A stretch of DNA of 12,993 nucleotides, taken from Comamonadaceae bacterium. Its GTDB lineage: Bacteria > Pseudomonadota > Gammaproteobacteria > Burkholderiales > Burkholderiaceae. Below the pieces are notes generated by a model that saw nothing but the letters and a program-made list of their open reading frames with translations, was not told the origin of the DNA and made no database searches. This document shows, one piece after another, positions 6,157 through 12,993 of this stretch (position 1 is the first letter of the stretch; the number at the start of each line of letters is the position of its first letter). The stretch spans positions 1 through 12,993 of the forward strand of contig CANNNB010000047.1 in assembly GCA_947505995.1 (NCBI GenBank). Reading direction: 5' to 3'. The position numbers and the translations under genes were made by a program.

Positions 6157-7746
6157 TCAAGGATTTTTGGCGCTGGCCTTGCCACTTTGGGTGCTAGTTT
6201 GTTTAGATTTTTGCTTAGACTTGGTCTTGCTGGATGAATTTGAGGAGGCCTTTGCACCACTTTGAACGCCCGCTTTTTTCAATGAGTTTTTGCTGCCTCG
6301 TGAGCTGGCTGTGGTGGGTACCAAAATAGCAATGGATTGCCCTGGCTTGAGCGCCACGGGTATTCTCAATTTGTTCCACGCAGCAATGTTCACAGGTGTC
6401 ACGTCATGACGGTTTGCCAGCGTGGCCAAAGTGTCACCTTTTTGAACTTTCACCATAATGCGGCGCAAGACAATTTCGGGTGCAAATGAAAGTGTGGCGT
6501 TGTCTGCCAAGTGTTCAGTCACATCAGCGTCAAGCGAGCCTTGCCTAGCAACCAATAAGGTGGAGCCTTGTTTGACTTGCATTCCGTTCGGAATTTGATT
6601 CACTGATCGAAGTTCGGCTTCGCTCATTTTGACCAATTTGCTGGCTTCAGAAACCTTCATGGTTTTGGGTACAGCCCATGCCGTCCAACTGGCCAACTGC
6701 TTTTGGGTATGCTCTTCTAGGCGACGTTGGAATCGTGCCGCGTTGTCCCATGGCAGTAAAATTTCAGGTGTTCCTGCAGCCAAAATAACGGGCCTGCTCA
6801 TGGAGGGATTCAAGGCTTTGAAGTCTTCCATGGTGACGCCTGCAAAATTGGCGGCCAATTTCACATCGATGTCTCGCGTGATACTGACAGATTTGAAATA
6901 AGGGTGGTTCTGAATGAAAGGCAATCGCGCGTTAAAAATTTGGGGTTGCGAAATGATGTTTTTAACGGCTTGCAACTTAGGCACGTAGTAGCGTGTTTCG
7001 TTGGGCATCTTCAATTCGGAATAGCTCAGACCTAAACCGGCTGCTTTGTTTTTGGCCAATGCGCGACCCACATTGCCTTCGCCCCAGTTGTAGGCGGCCA
7101 AAGCCAAGTGCCAATCGCCAAACATGCCATAAAGTTTTTGTAAATAGTCAAGGGCAGCGCGAGTCGACTCAATCACGTCGCGTCTTTCGTCCCTGAAAAT
7201 GTTTTGTTTCAAATCGAAGTATTTGCCAGTGGCAGGCATGAATTGCCACATGCCTGCTGCTTTGGCCGAAGAGACCGCTTCAGGGTTAAAGGCCGATTCG
7301 ATGAAGGGCAACAAGGCCAACTCTGTGGGCATGTTTCTGCGTTCAAGCTCCTCAACAATATGAAACATATATTTCCTTGAACGCTCTGTCATTCTGACCA
7401 TGTAGTCGGGACGCGCTGCGTACCAAGCTTCGCGGTCTTTCACCAGATCATTGTCCAGATCGGGCATTGCAAAGCCTTGGCGAATGCGCACCCAAATGTC
7501 AGCAGGGGGCTCGCTGACATCGTCCAATTTGGCCTTGACGGGTGGCGCCTGAAAGGGCGCAAGCACTTGAGGCGGTGGTGGCGTAGGAGTGGGTGTCGCT
7601 GATGCTGCCTTTGCTTCCACGGCGGGGCTGACATCGATGGGACTGATTTCAGCTTGTTTCTGGACATTGGCGCAGCCTGTCAAAAACAGGGCAAGACAAA
7701 GTCCTAGCTTCATCTTCAGGCTGTAGACCGTTGTGTGATGGTTCAT
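6157..7746 (-). CDS. mltD: Membrane-bound lytic murein transglycosylase D with LysM repeats
   Basis: Lipoprotein of 529 residues. The lipobox LTGC puts the lipidated cysteine at residue 25. A Pro/Thr/Ala-rich linker (about 45-70) leads to an SLT catalytic domain (about 120-270) with the catalytic glutamate in ALLPFIES (Glu150), AGMWQFMP (164-171) and the AAYNWGEGNVGRAL motif. Further on are two weak LysM-like stretches and a clear C-terminal LysM (about 431-478, VQKGDTLATLANRHDV). A basic Ser/Lys/Gln-rich tail of about 50 residues ends the protein. It cleaves peptidoglycan glycan strands, leaving 1,6-anhydro ends, from the inner face of the outer membrane. The ATG overlaps the gloB stop as ATGA, implying coupling. 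An internal ATG (7713) would give a tighter signal peptide and is a possible alternative start. Confidence 0.92.
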   Translation of the reverse strand: MNHHTTVYSLKMKLGLCLALFLTGCANVQKQAEISPIDVSPAVEAKAASATPTPTPPPPQVLAPFQAPPVKAKLDDVSEPPADIWVRIRQGFAMPDLDNDLVKDREAWYAARPDYMVRMTERSRKYMFHIVEELERRNMPTELALLPFIESAFNPEAVSSAKAAGMWQFMPATGKYFDLKQNIFRDERRDVIESTRAALDYLQKLYGMFGDWHLALAAYNWGEGNVGRALAKNKAAGLGLSYSELKMPNETRYYVPKLQAVKNIISQPQIFNARLPFIQNHPYFKSVSITRDIDVKLAANFAGVTMEDFKALNPSMSRPVILAAGTPEILLPWDNAARFQRRLEEHTQKQLASWTAWAVPKTMKVSEASKLVKMSEAELRSVNQIPNGMQVKQGSTLLVARQGSLDADVTEHLADNATLSFAPEIVLRRIMVKVQKGDTLATLANRHDVTPVNIAAWNKLRIPVALKPGQSIAILVPTTASSRGSKNSLKKAGVQSGAKASSNSSSKTKSKQKSKQTSTQSGKASAKNP

Positions 7747-8516
7747 TTGTAGTCGTTTTTCCAGAGTCGCAGATGGGCAAAAATATCTGCTTCATTGTCT
7801 TTTACTTGGGGCGCAAACTTTTTAACTGCACTGATAACCGCAGGTGCGCGGGTTCTCAAAAAGGGGTTGATTTTCAATTCGTTCGCAAGATTGGCCGGCA
7901 AGGTTGGTAAATTTTGAGATCTCAGGTCTTTGCAATGTAGTGCATACGTTTGAAGATTTAAATTCTGTGGTTCTACCGCGCTGGCAAATTTCAAATTGCT
8001 CAGTGTGTACTCGTGTGCGCAACACACGCGCGACGTGCCAGGCAGTGCGGCCAGCCGATCTAAAGAGCGGAGCATCTGTTCTGCAGTACCCTCAAACAGG
8101 CGACCACAGCCACCTGAAAAAAGCGTGTCGCCACAAAACAGCAGCGGTTCTTGTCCTTCTGGCTCTGCGAAATAGGCAATGTGTCCCGCAGTATGACCCG
8201 GCACATCCAGTGTTTGAAAATTCAAGCCCAGCCAGCTGAATGCGTGACCGTGTTCTAAGGCTTGATATGTGAAGGGCAATTTTTCGTGAGCGGGGCCATA
8301 AACCTTGACGCCCCAATCGTGCTGAAGTTTCGCCACGCCCCCCGTATGATCGCCATGGTGATGCGTGACTAAAATACAGTCTAGCTTGTGATTGTTTTCA
8401 GCCAACCATTTACTAACGGGCGCTGAATCACCTGGATCAACAACCAATGCAAGGCCTTGGTGTTGCAATAGCCAAATGTAATTATCGGAGAATGCGGGCA
8501 GAGGTATTAGGTTCAT
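7743..8516 (-). CDS. gloB: Hydroxyacylglutathione hydrolase (glyoxalase II)
   Basis: Protein of 257 residues. It hydrolyses S-lactoylglutathione to lactate and glutathione, the second step of methylglyoxal detoxification in the cytoplasm. It shows the metallo-beta-lactamase metal motif THHHGDH (51-57), then PGHTAGH, FCGDTLF and CAHEYT, all metal or substrate contacts of the family, and the C-terminal NPFLR motif. The start is set at 8516 ([15 protein letters not shown]) because it matches the family N-terminus and has a perfect AGGAGG 4 bases upstream. An in-frame ATG at 8546 adds ten unrelated residues and is unlikely. It is followed with a 4-base overlap by mltD. Its start codon overlaps that of the divergent methyltransferase gene. 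Confidence 0.95.
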   Translation of the reverse strand: MNLIPLPAFSDNYIWLLQHQGLALVVDPGDSAPVSKWLAENNHKLDCILVTHHHGDHTGGVAKLQHDWGVKVYGPAHEKLPFTYQALEHGHAFSWLGLNFQTLDVPGHTAGHIAYFAEPEGQEPLLFCGDTLFSGGCGRLFEGTAEQMLRSLDRLAALPGTSRVCCAHEYTLSNLKFASAVEPQNLNLQTYALHCKDLRSQNLPTLPANLANELKINPFLRTRAPAVISAVKKFAPQVKDNEADIFAHLRLWKNDYK

Positions 8517-9345
8517 GAATCCTCCTATTATAGAAACCACATCCATGGCGCAAGATTGGCGTCAGTGGCTAGAAACGCCAGCAGGGTCTTTTTTGTTGCA
8601 CTGGGAGCAATCTCAGATAGACGATTTAGTGGCAGATATCTTTGGCTACCACGCCATTCAACTGGGCATGCCTGAGTTAAACGGTTTGCGAGCCAATCGA
8701 ATGCCACATCAGTGGCTGGCCCTTTCAGAAACCAATGTATTGCCTGAAGGGCAAGATTTTCATTTTGCAGCCCACAGCATTGCACTGCCATTTAAAGCTG
8801 ACAGTTTGGATCTTTTGGTCATGCCGCACAGTTTGGAGTTGAGTTTGGACCCCCATGCCAGTTTGCGCGAGGCAGAGAGGGTCTTGGTACCTGAGGGTCA
8901 TTTGATCATTACGGGGCTTAACCCGACCAGCCTATGGGGTTGGCGCCACAAGCGAGCTCAATGGTATCGGCGCTGGGGTTTTAAGGGCTTAAGCTCACCC
9001 GCTTGCGAAGAGTTGATTGGCTATTGGCGTTTAAGAGACTGGCTCAGACTGCTAGGCTTTGAGGTCAAGTTAAGTCAATTTGGCTGTTGGCGACCAGCAC
9101 TCGACAAACCTCAATGGTTTGATCGATGGGCTTTCATCGACAAATTGGGTGCTAACTGGTGGCCCATTTTGGGCGGGGCCTACGTCATTGTGGCTGTGAA
9201 AAAGGTTCAGGGCGGACGTATATTGGGCGCAACTTGGAAGCAACGCAGACATCAAACCAAAGCGGCTGTCACGCTAGCTCGGCGAGAAAACAAAATTCAA
9301 GGCGACGCTGGCGCCCAAAGAAAGAGTGAATGTGAATCACGTTGA
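8515..9345 (+). CDS. yafS: SAM-dependent methyltransferase-like protein (YafS type)
   Basis: Protein of 276 residues. It is recognised from a class I methyltransferase core ([20 protein letters not shown] as motifs II-III, then [20 protein letters not shown] as motif IV-V) and from its place between gloB and rnhA, where E. coli has yafS. Motif I is degenerate: the segment GYHAIQLG stands where a glycine-rich SAM loop is expected, so catalytic activity is open. The C-terminal half is rich in Trp and Arg, and the last 40 residues are basic and poorly conserved in appearance. The substrate is unknown. The ATG at 8515 overlaps the gloB ATG and has only a weak AGG before it. An in-frame ATG at 8545 ([14 protein letters not shown]) is an equally good start. 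The end overlaps rnhA by 20 bases. The symbol rests on synteny plus fold. Confidence 0.75.
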   Translation: MNPPIIETTSMAQDWRQWLETPAGSFLLHWEQSQIDDLVADIFGYHAIQLGMPELNGLRANRMPHQWLALSETNVLPEGQDFHFAAHSIALPFKADSLDLLVMPHSLELSLDPHASLREAERVLVPEGHLIITGLNPTSLWGWRHKRAQWYRRWGFKGLSSPACEELIGYWRLRDWLRLLGFEVKLSQFGCWRPALDKPQWFDRWAFIDKLGANWWPILGGAYVIVAVKKVQGGRILGATWKQRRHQTKAAVTLARRENKIQGDAGAQRKSECESR

Positions 9346-9781
9346 AATCCACACGGATGGCGCTTGCAAAGGCAATCCAGGGCCAGGGGGCTGGGGTGCA
9401 CTGATGCGATCGGCCGAACATGTTCGAGAAATATTTGGGGGTGAGCTAGACACCACCAACAACCGGATGGAGCTGACGGCGGTCATTGAAGCCTTGATCG
9501 CCTTAAAGCGGCCCTGCAAGGTCACTCTTTTTCTGGACAGTGAATATGTTCGAAAGGGCATTACCGAGTGGATTCATGGCTGGAAAGCCAAGGGATGGCG
9601 AACTGCCGCCAAGCAACCCGTTAAAAATGCAGATTTATGGCAGAAATTAGACCTCTTGGTTTCAAATTCGGAACATCAAATTGAGTGGCGATGGGTTAAG
9701 GGGCACGCCGGTGATCCTGGCAATGAAAGGGCAGATGCCTTGGCCAACTTAGGCGTCGACAAGGTTCTTGGCAGGGGCTAG
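9326..9781 (+). CDS. rnhA: Ribonuclease HI
   Basis: Protein of 151 residues that degrades the RNA strand of RNA-DNA hybrids (R-loops, Okazaki primers). All four catalytic carboxylates are present: Asp11 ([15 protein letters not shown]), Glu49 (NNRMELTA), Asp71 (LFLDSEY) and Asp137 (NERADALA). His127 sits in [10 protein letters not shown], and the basic protrusion GWKAKGWRT is present. The start is GTG. Either 9326 or the in-frame GTG at 9332 fits; the latter has AAAGAG 5 bases upstream and may be the better start. It overlaps the methyltransferase gene by 14-20 bases, so the two are cotranscribed. The dnaQ gene that often neighbours rnhA in proteobacteria is not seen here. Confidence 0.96.
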   Translation: MNVNHVEIHTDGACKGNPGPGGWGALMRSAEHVREIFGGELDTTNNRMELTAVIEALIALKRPCKVTLFLDSEYVRKGITEWIHGWKAKGWRTAAKQPVKNADLWQKLDLLVSNSEHQIEWRWVKGHAGDPGNERADALANLGVDKVLGRG

Positions 9782-9886
9782 CACCTCAAGTAAGAAGCCT
9801 CTAAGGTCAAATTTTGTAAAGGAGCCGTAAAGCAAGAGTTTGAGTTGGGATGCCTTGCGGTTTTTGCCAGTACAGAGAATGCCAAC

Positions 9887-9909
9887 AACTGTTACATTTC
9901 CAAACTGTT
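9887..9909 (+). repeat. Direct repeat AACTGTT x2 upstream of the RND operon
   Basis: AACTGTT occurs at 9887-9893 and 9903-9909, a 16-bp period, within the 151-bp gap between rnhA and the RND adaptor gene. It could be a tandem regulator site, but no strong promoter could be placed with confidence and no regulator gene is nearby. Confidence 0.25.
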
Positions 9910-9932
9910 TTAGGTACTCTTCGGATTCATTG

Positions 9933-11276
9933 ATGTCTTTTAAAAAACCTTATCTCGCGATTGCGCTCGTTGGTCTAGCCCTTGCTGTGGGTGCGGCATG
10001 GTGGCTTCAAAATAAACCAGCAGGGCCGAAAGCAGAGGTTTCTCCTGTTGCTAACGCTCCTGCTGGTCCGGCTCAACCTGCCCCCGCGGCGAGCGGCACA
10101 TCTGGAGGTGCGCCCCAAAGACCACCTGCAGTAGAGGTTGCCAAGGTTGAAAAAGCCATGTTGGTTGACGAGACCCAGTCGGTGGGTAGCTTGCGTTCAT
10201 TTCAGGGTGTGATGTTGCGACCCGAGGTGGGTGGACGTGTCAGTCAGGTGCTTTTCAAAGACGGGCAAAAAGTTAAAAAGGGACAGATTTTGGTCCAGTT
10301 TGACGATCAACTGCCGGCTGCCCAACTGGCTCAGGCCAAAGCTGAGTTGTCGATTGCCCAAGCCAACCACACTCGAAATCAAGAGCTGGTCTCACAAAAC
10401 TTCATCAGCAAACGTTCTTTGGATGAATCCGATGCAGCGCTTCAAGTGGGACAAGCTAAATTGGCATTGGCTCAAGCCACGCTTCAACGTTTGAAAGTGC
10501 TTGCCCCATTTGATGGCACTGCAGGCTTGCGTCAAATTAACGTAGGTGACTATTTGAAAGATGGCACCGACATGGTCAACATCGAGGACATTGAAGCTGT
10601 CTTGCTGGATTTCCGATTGGCAGAGCGTTTCCAGGCCAAAGTTAAACCTGGGCAAAAAGCACAAGTGACCATGGACGCTTTGCCTGGTCGTAAATTCATT
10701 GCCGTCATTCAAGCTATTGATCCACTGATCGATGCCAATGGCCGCTCAGTGGGCGTGCGCGGTTGTATCGACAACCGTCAAATGCAGTTGCGCCCTGGTA
10801 TGTTTGCGCGAGTCAATGCGGTGTTTGGTGAGCGAGATGATGCTTTGGTGATCCCCGAAGAGGCCATCGTGCCCCAAGGTGGCCGTTCAACCGTGATTCG
10901 CATCGTGGAGGGCCCCAACAAAGATGAGCTCATTTCCGAAAGAGTGACAGTCAAGGTTGGTATTCGCCAGCCTGGTCGGGTTGAAATTTTGGAAGGCTTG
11001 TCGAAGGGCGATTCCGTGGTTGTGGCTGGTCAGCAGCGTTTGCAAAAAGAAGGCACGGTTGTGCGAGTCATTGACACGTCGAAAGCGCAAGGTGGTGGTG
11101 CCAACGCAGCATCAGGTGCCAAGCCTGAGGCAGCTGGCAATGCACAAAAACCCGCTGAGAGGCCAGCAGACAAATCGGGCCCCAAGGGTGGCAACCCAGG
11201 GCCATCAAGGGATGGCAAAGGACAAGCTGTCACAGGCGAGAACCCATGCACACGAGGTCTGAATGCAACTCGCTGA
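9933..11276 (+). CDS. RND efflux periplasmic adaptor subunit (membrane fusion protein, AcrA/MexA-like)
   Basis: Protein of 447 residues from the ATG at 9933, chosen because an inner-membrane anchor (about residues 7-24, LAIALVGLALAVGAAWWL) follows at once. A longer frame from TTG 9840 adds 31 residues without signal character. No lipobox is seen. An Ala/Pro-rich linker comes next, then the biotinyl-lipoyl half motifs (PEVGGRVSQVLFKDGQKVKKG and LKVLAPFDGTAGLRQINVGDY) flanking a coiled-coil hairpin with many Ala/Gln/Leu (about 125-180). A beta-barrel and membrane-proximal domain follow to about residue 380. The last 60 residues are Gly/Ala/Pro/Lys-rich and disordered in appearance. The adaptor links an inner-membrane RND pump to an outer-membrane channel. 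It overlaps the pump gene by 14 bases. Substrate unknown. Confidence 0.92.
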   Translation: MSFKKPYLAIALVGLALAVGAAWWLQNKPAGPKAEVSPVANAPAGPAQPAPAASGTSGGAPQRPPAVEVAKVEKAMLVDETQSVGSLRSFQGVMLRPEVGGRVSQVLFKDGQKVKKGQILVQFDDQLPAAQLAQAKAELSIAQANHTRNQELVSQNFISKRSLDESDAALQVGQAKLALAQATLQRLKVLAPFDGTAGLRQINVGDYLKDGTDMVNIEDIEAVLLDFRLAERFQAKVKPGQKAQVTMDALPGRKFIAVIQAIDPLIDANGRSVGVRGCIDNRQMQLRPGMFARVNAVFGERDDALVIPEEAIVPQGGRSTVIRIVEGPNKDELISERVTVKVGIRQPGRVEILEGLSKGDSVVVAGQQRLQKEGTVVRVIDTSKAQGGGANAASGAKPEAAGNAQKPAERPADKSGPKGGNPGPSRDGKGQAVTGENPCTRGLNATR

Positions 11277-12993
11277 AACATCCATTCGCAGACCGGTCTT
11301 TGCAACCGTTTTATCGCTGCTCATTCTATTGATTGGCGCGGTTAGCTTTAATCGCCTTTCTTTGCGAGAGTATCCCAAAATTGACGAGCCCACAGTCACG
11401 GTCAGTGTCAAATACCCCGGTGCATCAGCCGAGGTGATTGAGTCGCAAGTGACCAAGCCTTTGGAAGATTCCATTGCCGGCATCGATGCAGTTGACGTCA
11501 TCACTTCCATCAGTCGTGCCGACCAGTCTCAAATCACTGTTCGTTTCCGATTAGAAAAAGATGCCGACACGGCCGCAGCAGAAGTGCGCGACCGAACCTC
11601 TCGAATTCGCGGCCGTTTGCCGCAAGCCATTGAAGAGCCCGTCATTGCCAAGGTGGAAGCCGACGCTTTCCCCGTCATTTGGTTGGCCTTTTCTAGCGAC
11701 GTCTTGTCGCCGCTTCAAATCAATGATTTGATCAATCGCGTTGTGAAGCCGCGCCTCCAAACCGTGACAGGCGTTGCCGATGTCCGAATTTTTGGTGAGC
11801 GCAAATACGCCATGCGCGTATGGCTAGATGCCGAACGCATGGCCGCCTACCGCCTAACCTCTCAGGACGTAGAGGATGCCATTCGCCGCAGCAACTTGGA
11901 GTTGCCCGCAGGGCGTATTGAGTCGCAACAACGCGAGTTCAGTGTCACATCGCAAACTGACCTGCTCAAAGCCGGCCAGTTCGGTGACATCACCATTCGC
12001 AATGTGAATGGCTTTCCTATCAAGATTCGCGACGTGGCCAAAGTTGAGGAAGCTGCCGCGGATGACCGCAGCCGAGTTCGTTTGAATGGCATGCCCTCTA
12101 TTTCGGCAGGCGTCATTCGGCAAGCCACCGCCAACCCTCTTGAATTGTCCAAAGGCGTTCGAGAAATGATCCCTAAGTTGCAGCAGGATTTGCCAGGTGA
12201 CATTGTGATCAATGTTGCCAATGACAACTCGGTATTCATTGATAAATCCATTAAAAGTGTTTTTAAAACCATTCTTGAAGCTGTCGTTTTGGTTGCGCTT
12301 GTGATTTTTGTTTTCTTGCGAACCGTTCGCGCATCCATCATTCCCATCATTACCATTCCAGTCAGTTTGGTTGGCACATTCGCCATCATGGCGCTGGCTG
12401 GTTTCACCATCAATACCCTGACCTTGCTGGCGCTGGTTTTGGCCATCGGTTTGGTGGTGGACGATGCCATCGTGATGTTAGAGAACATTTACCGCCACAT
12501 TGAGGAGGGGCTTGATCCGTTCTCTGCGGCCATCAAAGGCGCCAAAGAAATTGGCTTTGCCATTGTGGCCATGTCCCTCACCTTGGCAGCCGTGTTCGCG
12601 CCTTTGGCCTTCACGCCTGGGCGAACTGGTAAGTTGTTCAGTGAATTTGCCTTGGCCTTGGCCGGCGCTGTGCTGGTCTCTTGCTTGGTGGCGCTCACAC
12701 TCTCACCCATGATGAGTTCTTTGCTGTTGCGACACAACCCCAACCCAAATTTCTTTGACAGGTTCATGGAAAAAATCCTAACCGGTTTGTCAAATGGCTA
12801 TGCAAAGCTTTTGTCCCTGGTCTTGAAAAAAGCGCGCTGGCTGGTGGTCTTGATCATGGCTTCTTGTGGCGTTGGCATTGTGTTGGTTTATCCCACCATG
12901 AAGCAAGAACTCTCGCCCCTGGAAGATCGTGGCACCATTTTGGCAACGGTCACTTCTCCCGATGGCTCCACATTGGATTACACCGATAAATAC
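11263..12993 (+). CDS. RND efflux transporter permease subunit, HAE1/AcrB-like (3' end outside window)
   Basis: Open frame of 577 codons from ATG 11263 to the window edge without a stop; full-length family members have about 1020-1050 residues, so roughly half is present. It begins MQLAETSIRRPVFATVLSLL (first membrane helix). The periplasmic porter domain follows (LREYPKIDEPTVTVSVKYPG, then TRPL-like QVTKPLEDSIAGIDAV). TM2-TM6 follow from about residue 335. The proton-relay pair of acidic residues is Asp400-Asp401 in GLVVDDAIVMLENIYR, which supports a proton-driven drug or organic pump rather than the heavy-metal subclass. The final visible part enters the second periplasmic half after TM7. 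The start overlaps the adaptor gene by 14 bases in another frame, so expression is probably coupled. No outer-membrane channel gene is visible yet; it may lie downstream. Confidence 0.93.
   Translation, partial: MQLAETSIRRPVFATVLSLLILLIGAVSFNRLSLREYPKIDEPTVTVSVKYPGASAEVIESQVTKPLEDSIAGIDAVDVITSISRADQSQITVRFRLEKDADTAAAEVRDRTSRIRGRLPQAIEEPVIAKVEADAFPVIWLAFSSDVLSPLQINDLINRVVKPRLQTVTGVADVRIFGERKYAMRVWLDAERMAAYRLTSQDVEDAIRRSNLELPAGRIESQQREFSVTSQTDLLKAGQFGDITIRNVNGFPIKIRDVAKVEEAAADDRSRVRLNGMPSISAGVIRQATANPLELSKGVREMIPKLQQDLPGDIVINVANDNSVFIDKSIKSVFKTILEAVVLVALVIFVFLRTVRASIIPIITIPVSLVGTFAIMALAGFTINTLTLLALVLAIGLVVDDAIVMLENIYRHIEEGLDPFSAAIKGAKEIGFAIVAMSLTLAAVFAPLAFTPGRTGKLFSEFALALAGAVLVSCLVALTLSPMMSSLLLRHNPNPNFFDRFMEKILTGLSNGYAKLLSLVLKKARWLVVLIMASCGVGIVLVYPTMKQELSPLEDRGTILATVTSPDGSTLDYTDKY

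Noticed and set aside
8527..8532. Perfect TATAAT on the minus strand just before gloB
   Set aside because: It lies directly upstream of the AGGAGG ribosome binding site. A start 7 bases later would remove that site from the mRNA, and no reasonable -35 is found at 16-18 bp. Probably fortuitous.
8517..8546. Ten-residue N-terminal extension of GloB from the ATG at 8546
   Set aside because: The family N-terminus ([13 protein letters not shown]) begins at 8516, which has a perfect Shine-Dalgarno. The extension would be untypical.
9840..9932. N-terminal extension of the RND adaptor from a TTG codon
   Set aside because: The added 31 residues have no signal or membrane character. The ATG at 9933 is directly followed by the membrane anchor expected for the family.
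11862..12488. Open frame of 208 codons on the minus strand inside the RND pump gene
   Set aside because: Low-complexity Met/Thr/Ser/Lys composition with no recognisable domain. It lies entirely antisense to a strongly conserved transporter, so it is a shadow frame.

Overview
The window looks like chromosome from a betaproteobacterium, most likely Burkholderiales and probably Comamonadaceae. The basis is the set of housekeeping proteins (Rho N-terminus, DnaX, YbaB, RecR, a PP_4765-type flavoprotein) and their order, plus moderate rather than high GC. The genus cannot be fixed from sequence alone; a freshwater Limnohabitans/Rhodoferax-like genome is a guess. No phage, insertion sequence, CRISPR array, tRNA or rRNA is visible. 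All genes look intact except the two cut by the window edges.

Left part (1-2175): the first 29 codons of rho lie on the minus strand, behind a leader of about 190 nt with a good promoter candidate. trxA lies upstream of it on the same strand, with its own hairpin terminator. A divergent FAD-dependent flavoprotein gene follows on the plus strand.

Centre left (2174-4964): a 4.5S/SRP RNA gene (ffs, minus strand) fills the gap between the flavoprotein gene and dnaX. It is followed by the conserved replication/repair cluster dnaX-ybaB-recR. Inside dnaX an uninterrupted run of nine A, directly followed by a perfect 8-bp long-range stem, sits just after the clamp-loader core. Both alternative frames stop within a few codons. 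This is the most interesting signal here: a candidate programmed frameshift or slippage site that would make a short gamma-like DnaX.

Centre right (4965-9781): a lone exported NMT1/SsuA-like substrate-binding protein gene with a GTG start converges, with a 1-bp gap, on mltD. The block mltD-gloB on minus and methyltransferase(yafS-like)-rnhA on plus matches the arrangement known from E. coli. The gloB and methyltransferase start codons overlap head to head in one CATG.

Right part (9782-12993): a two-gene RND efflux operon, a periplasmic adaptor and an inner-membrane pump, overlapping by 14 bases. The pump gene runs off the end of the window after 577 codons.

Functionally the window is mostly core metabolism: termination and redox (rho, trxA), protein targeting RNA (ffs), replication and recombination (dnaX, ybaB, recR, rnhA), cell wall turnover (mltD), methylglyoxal detoxification (gloB) and efflux.
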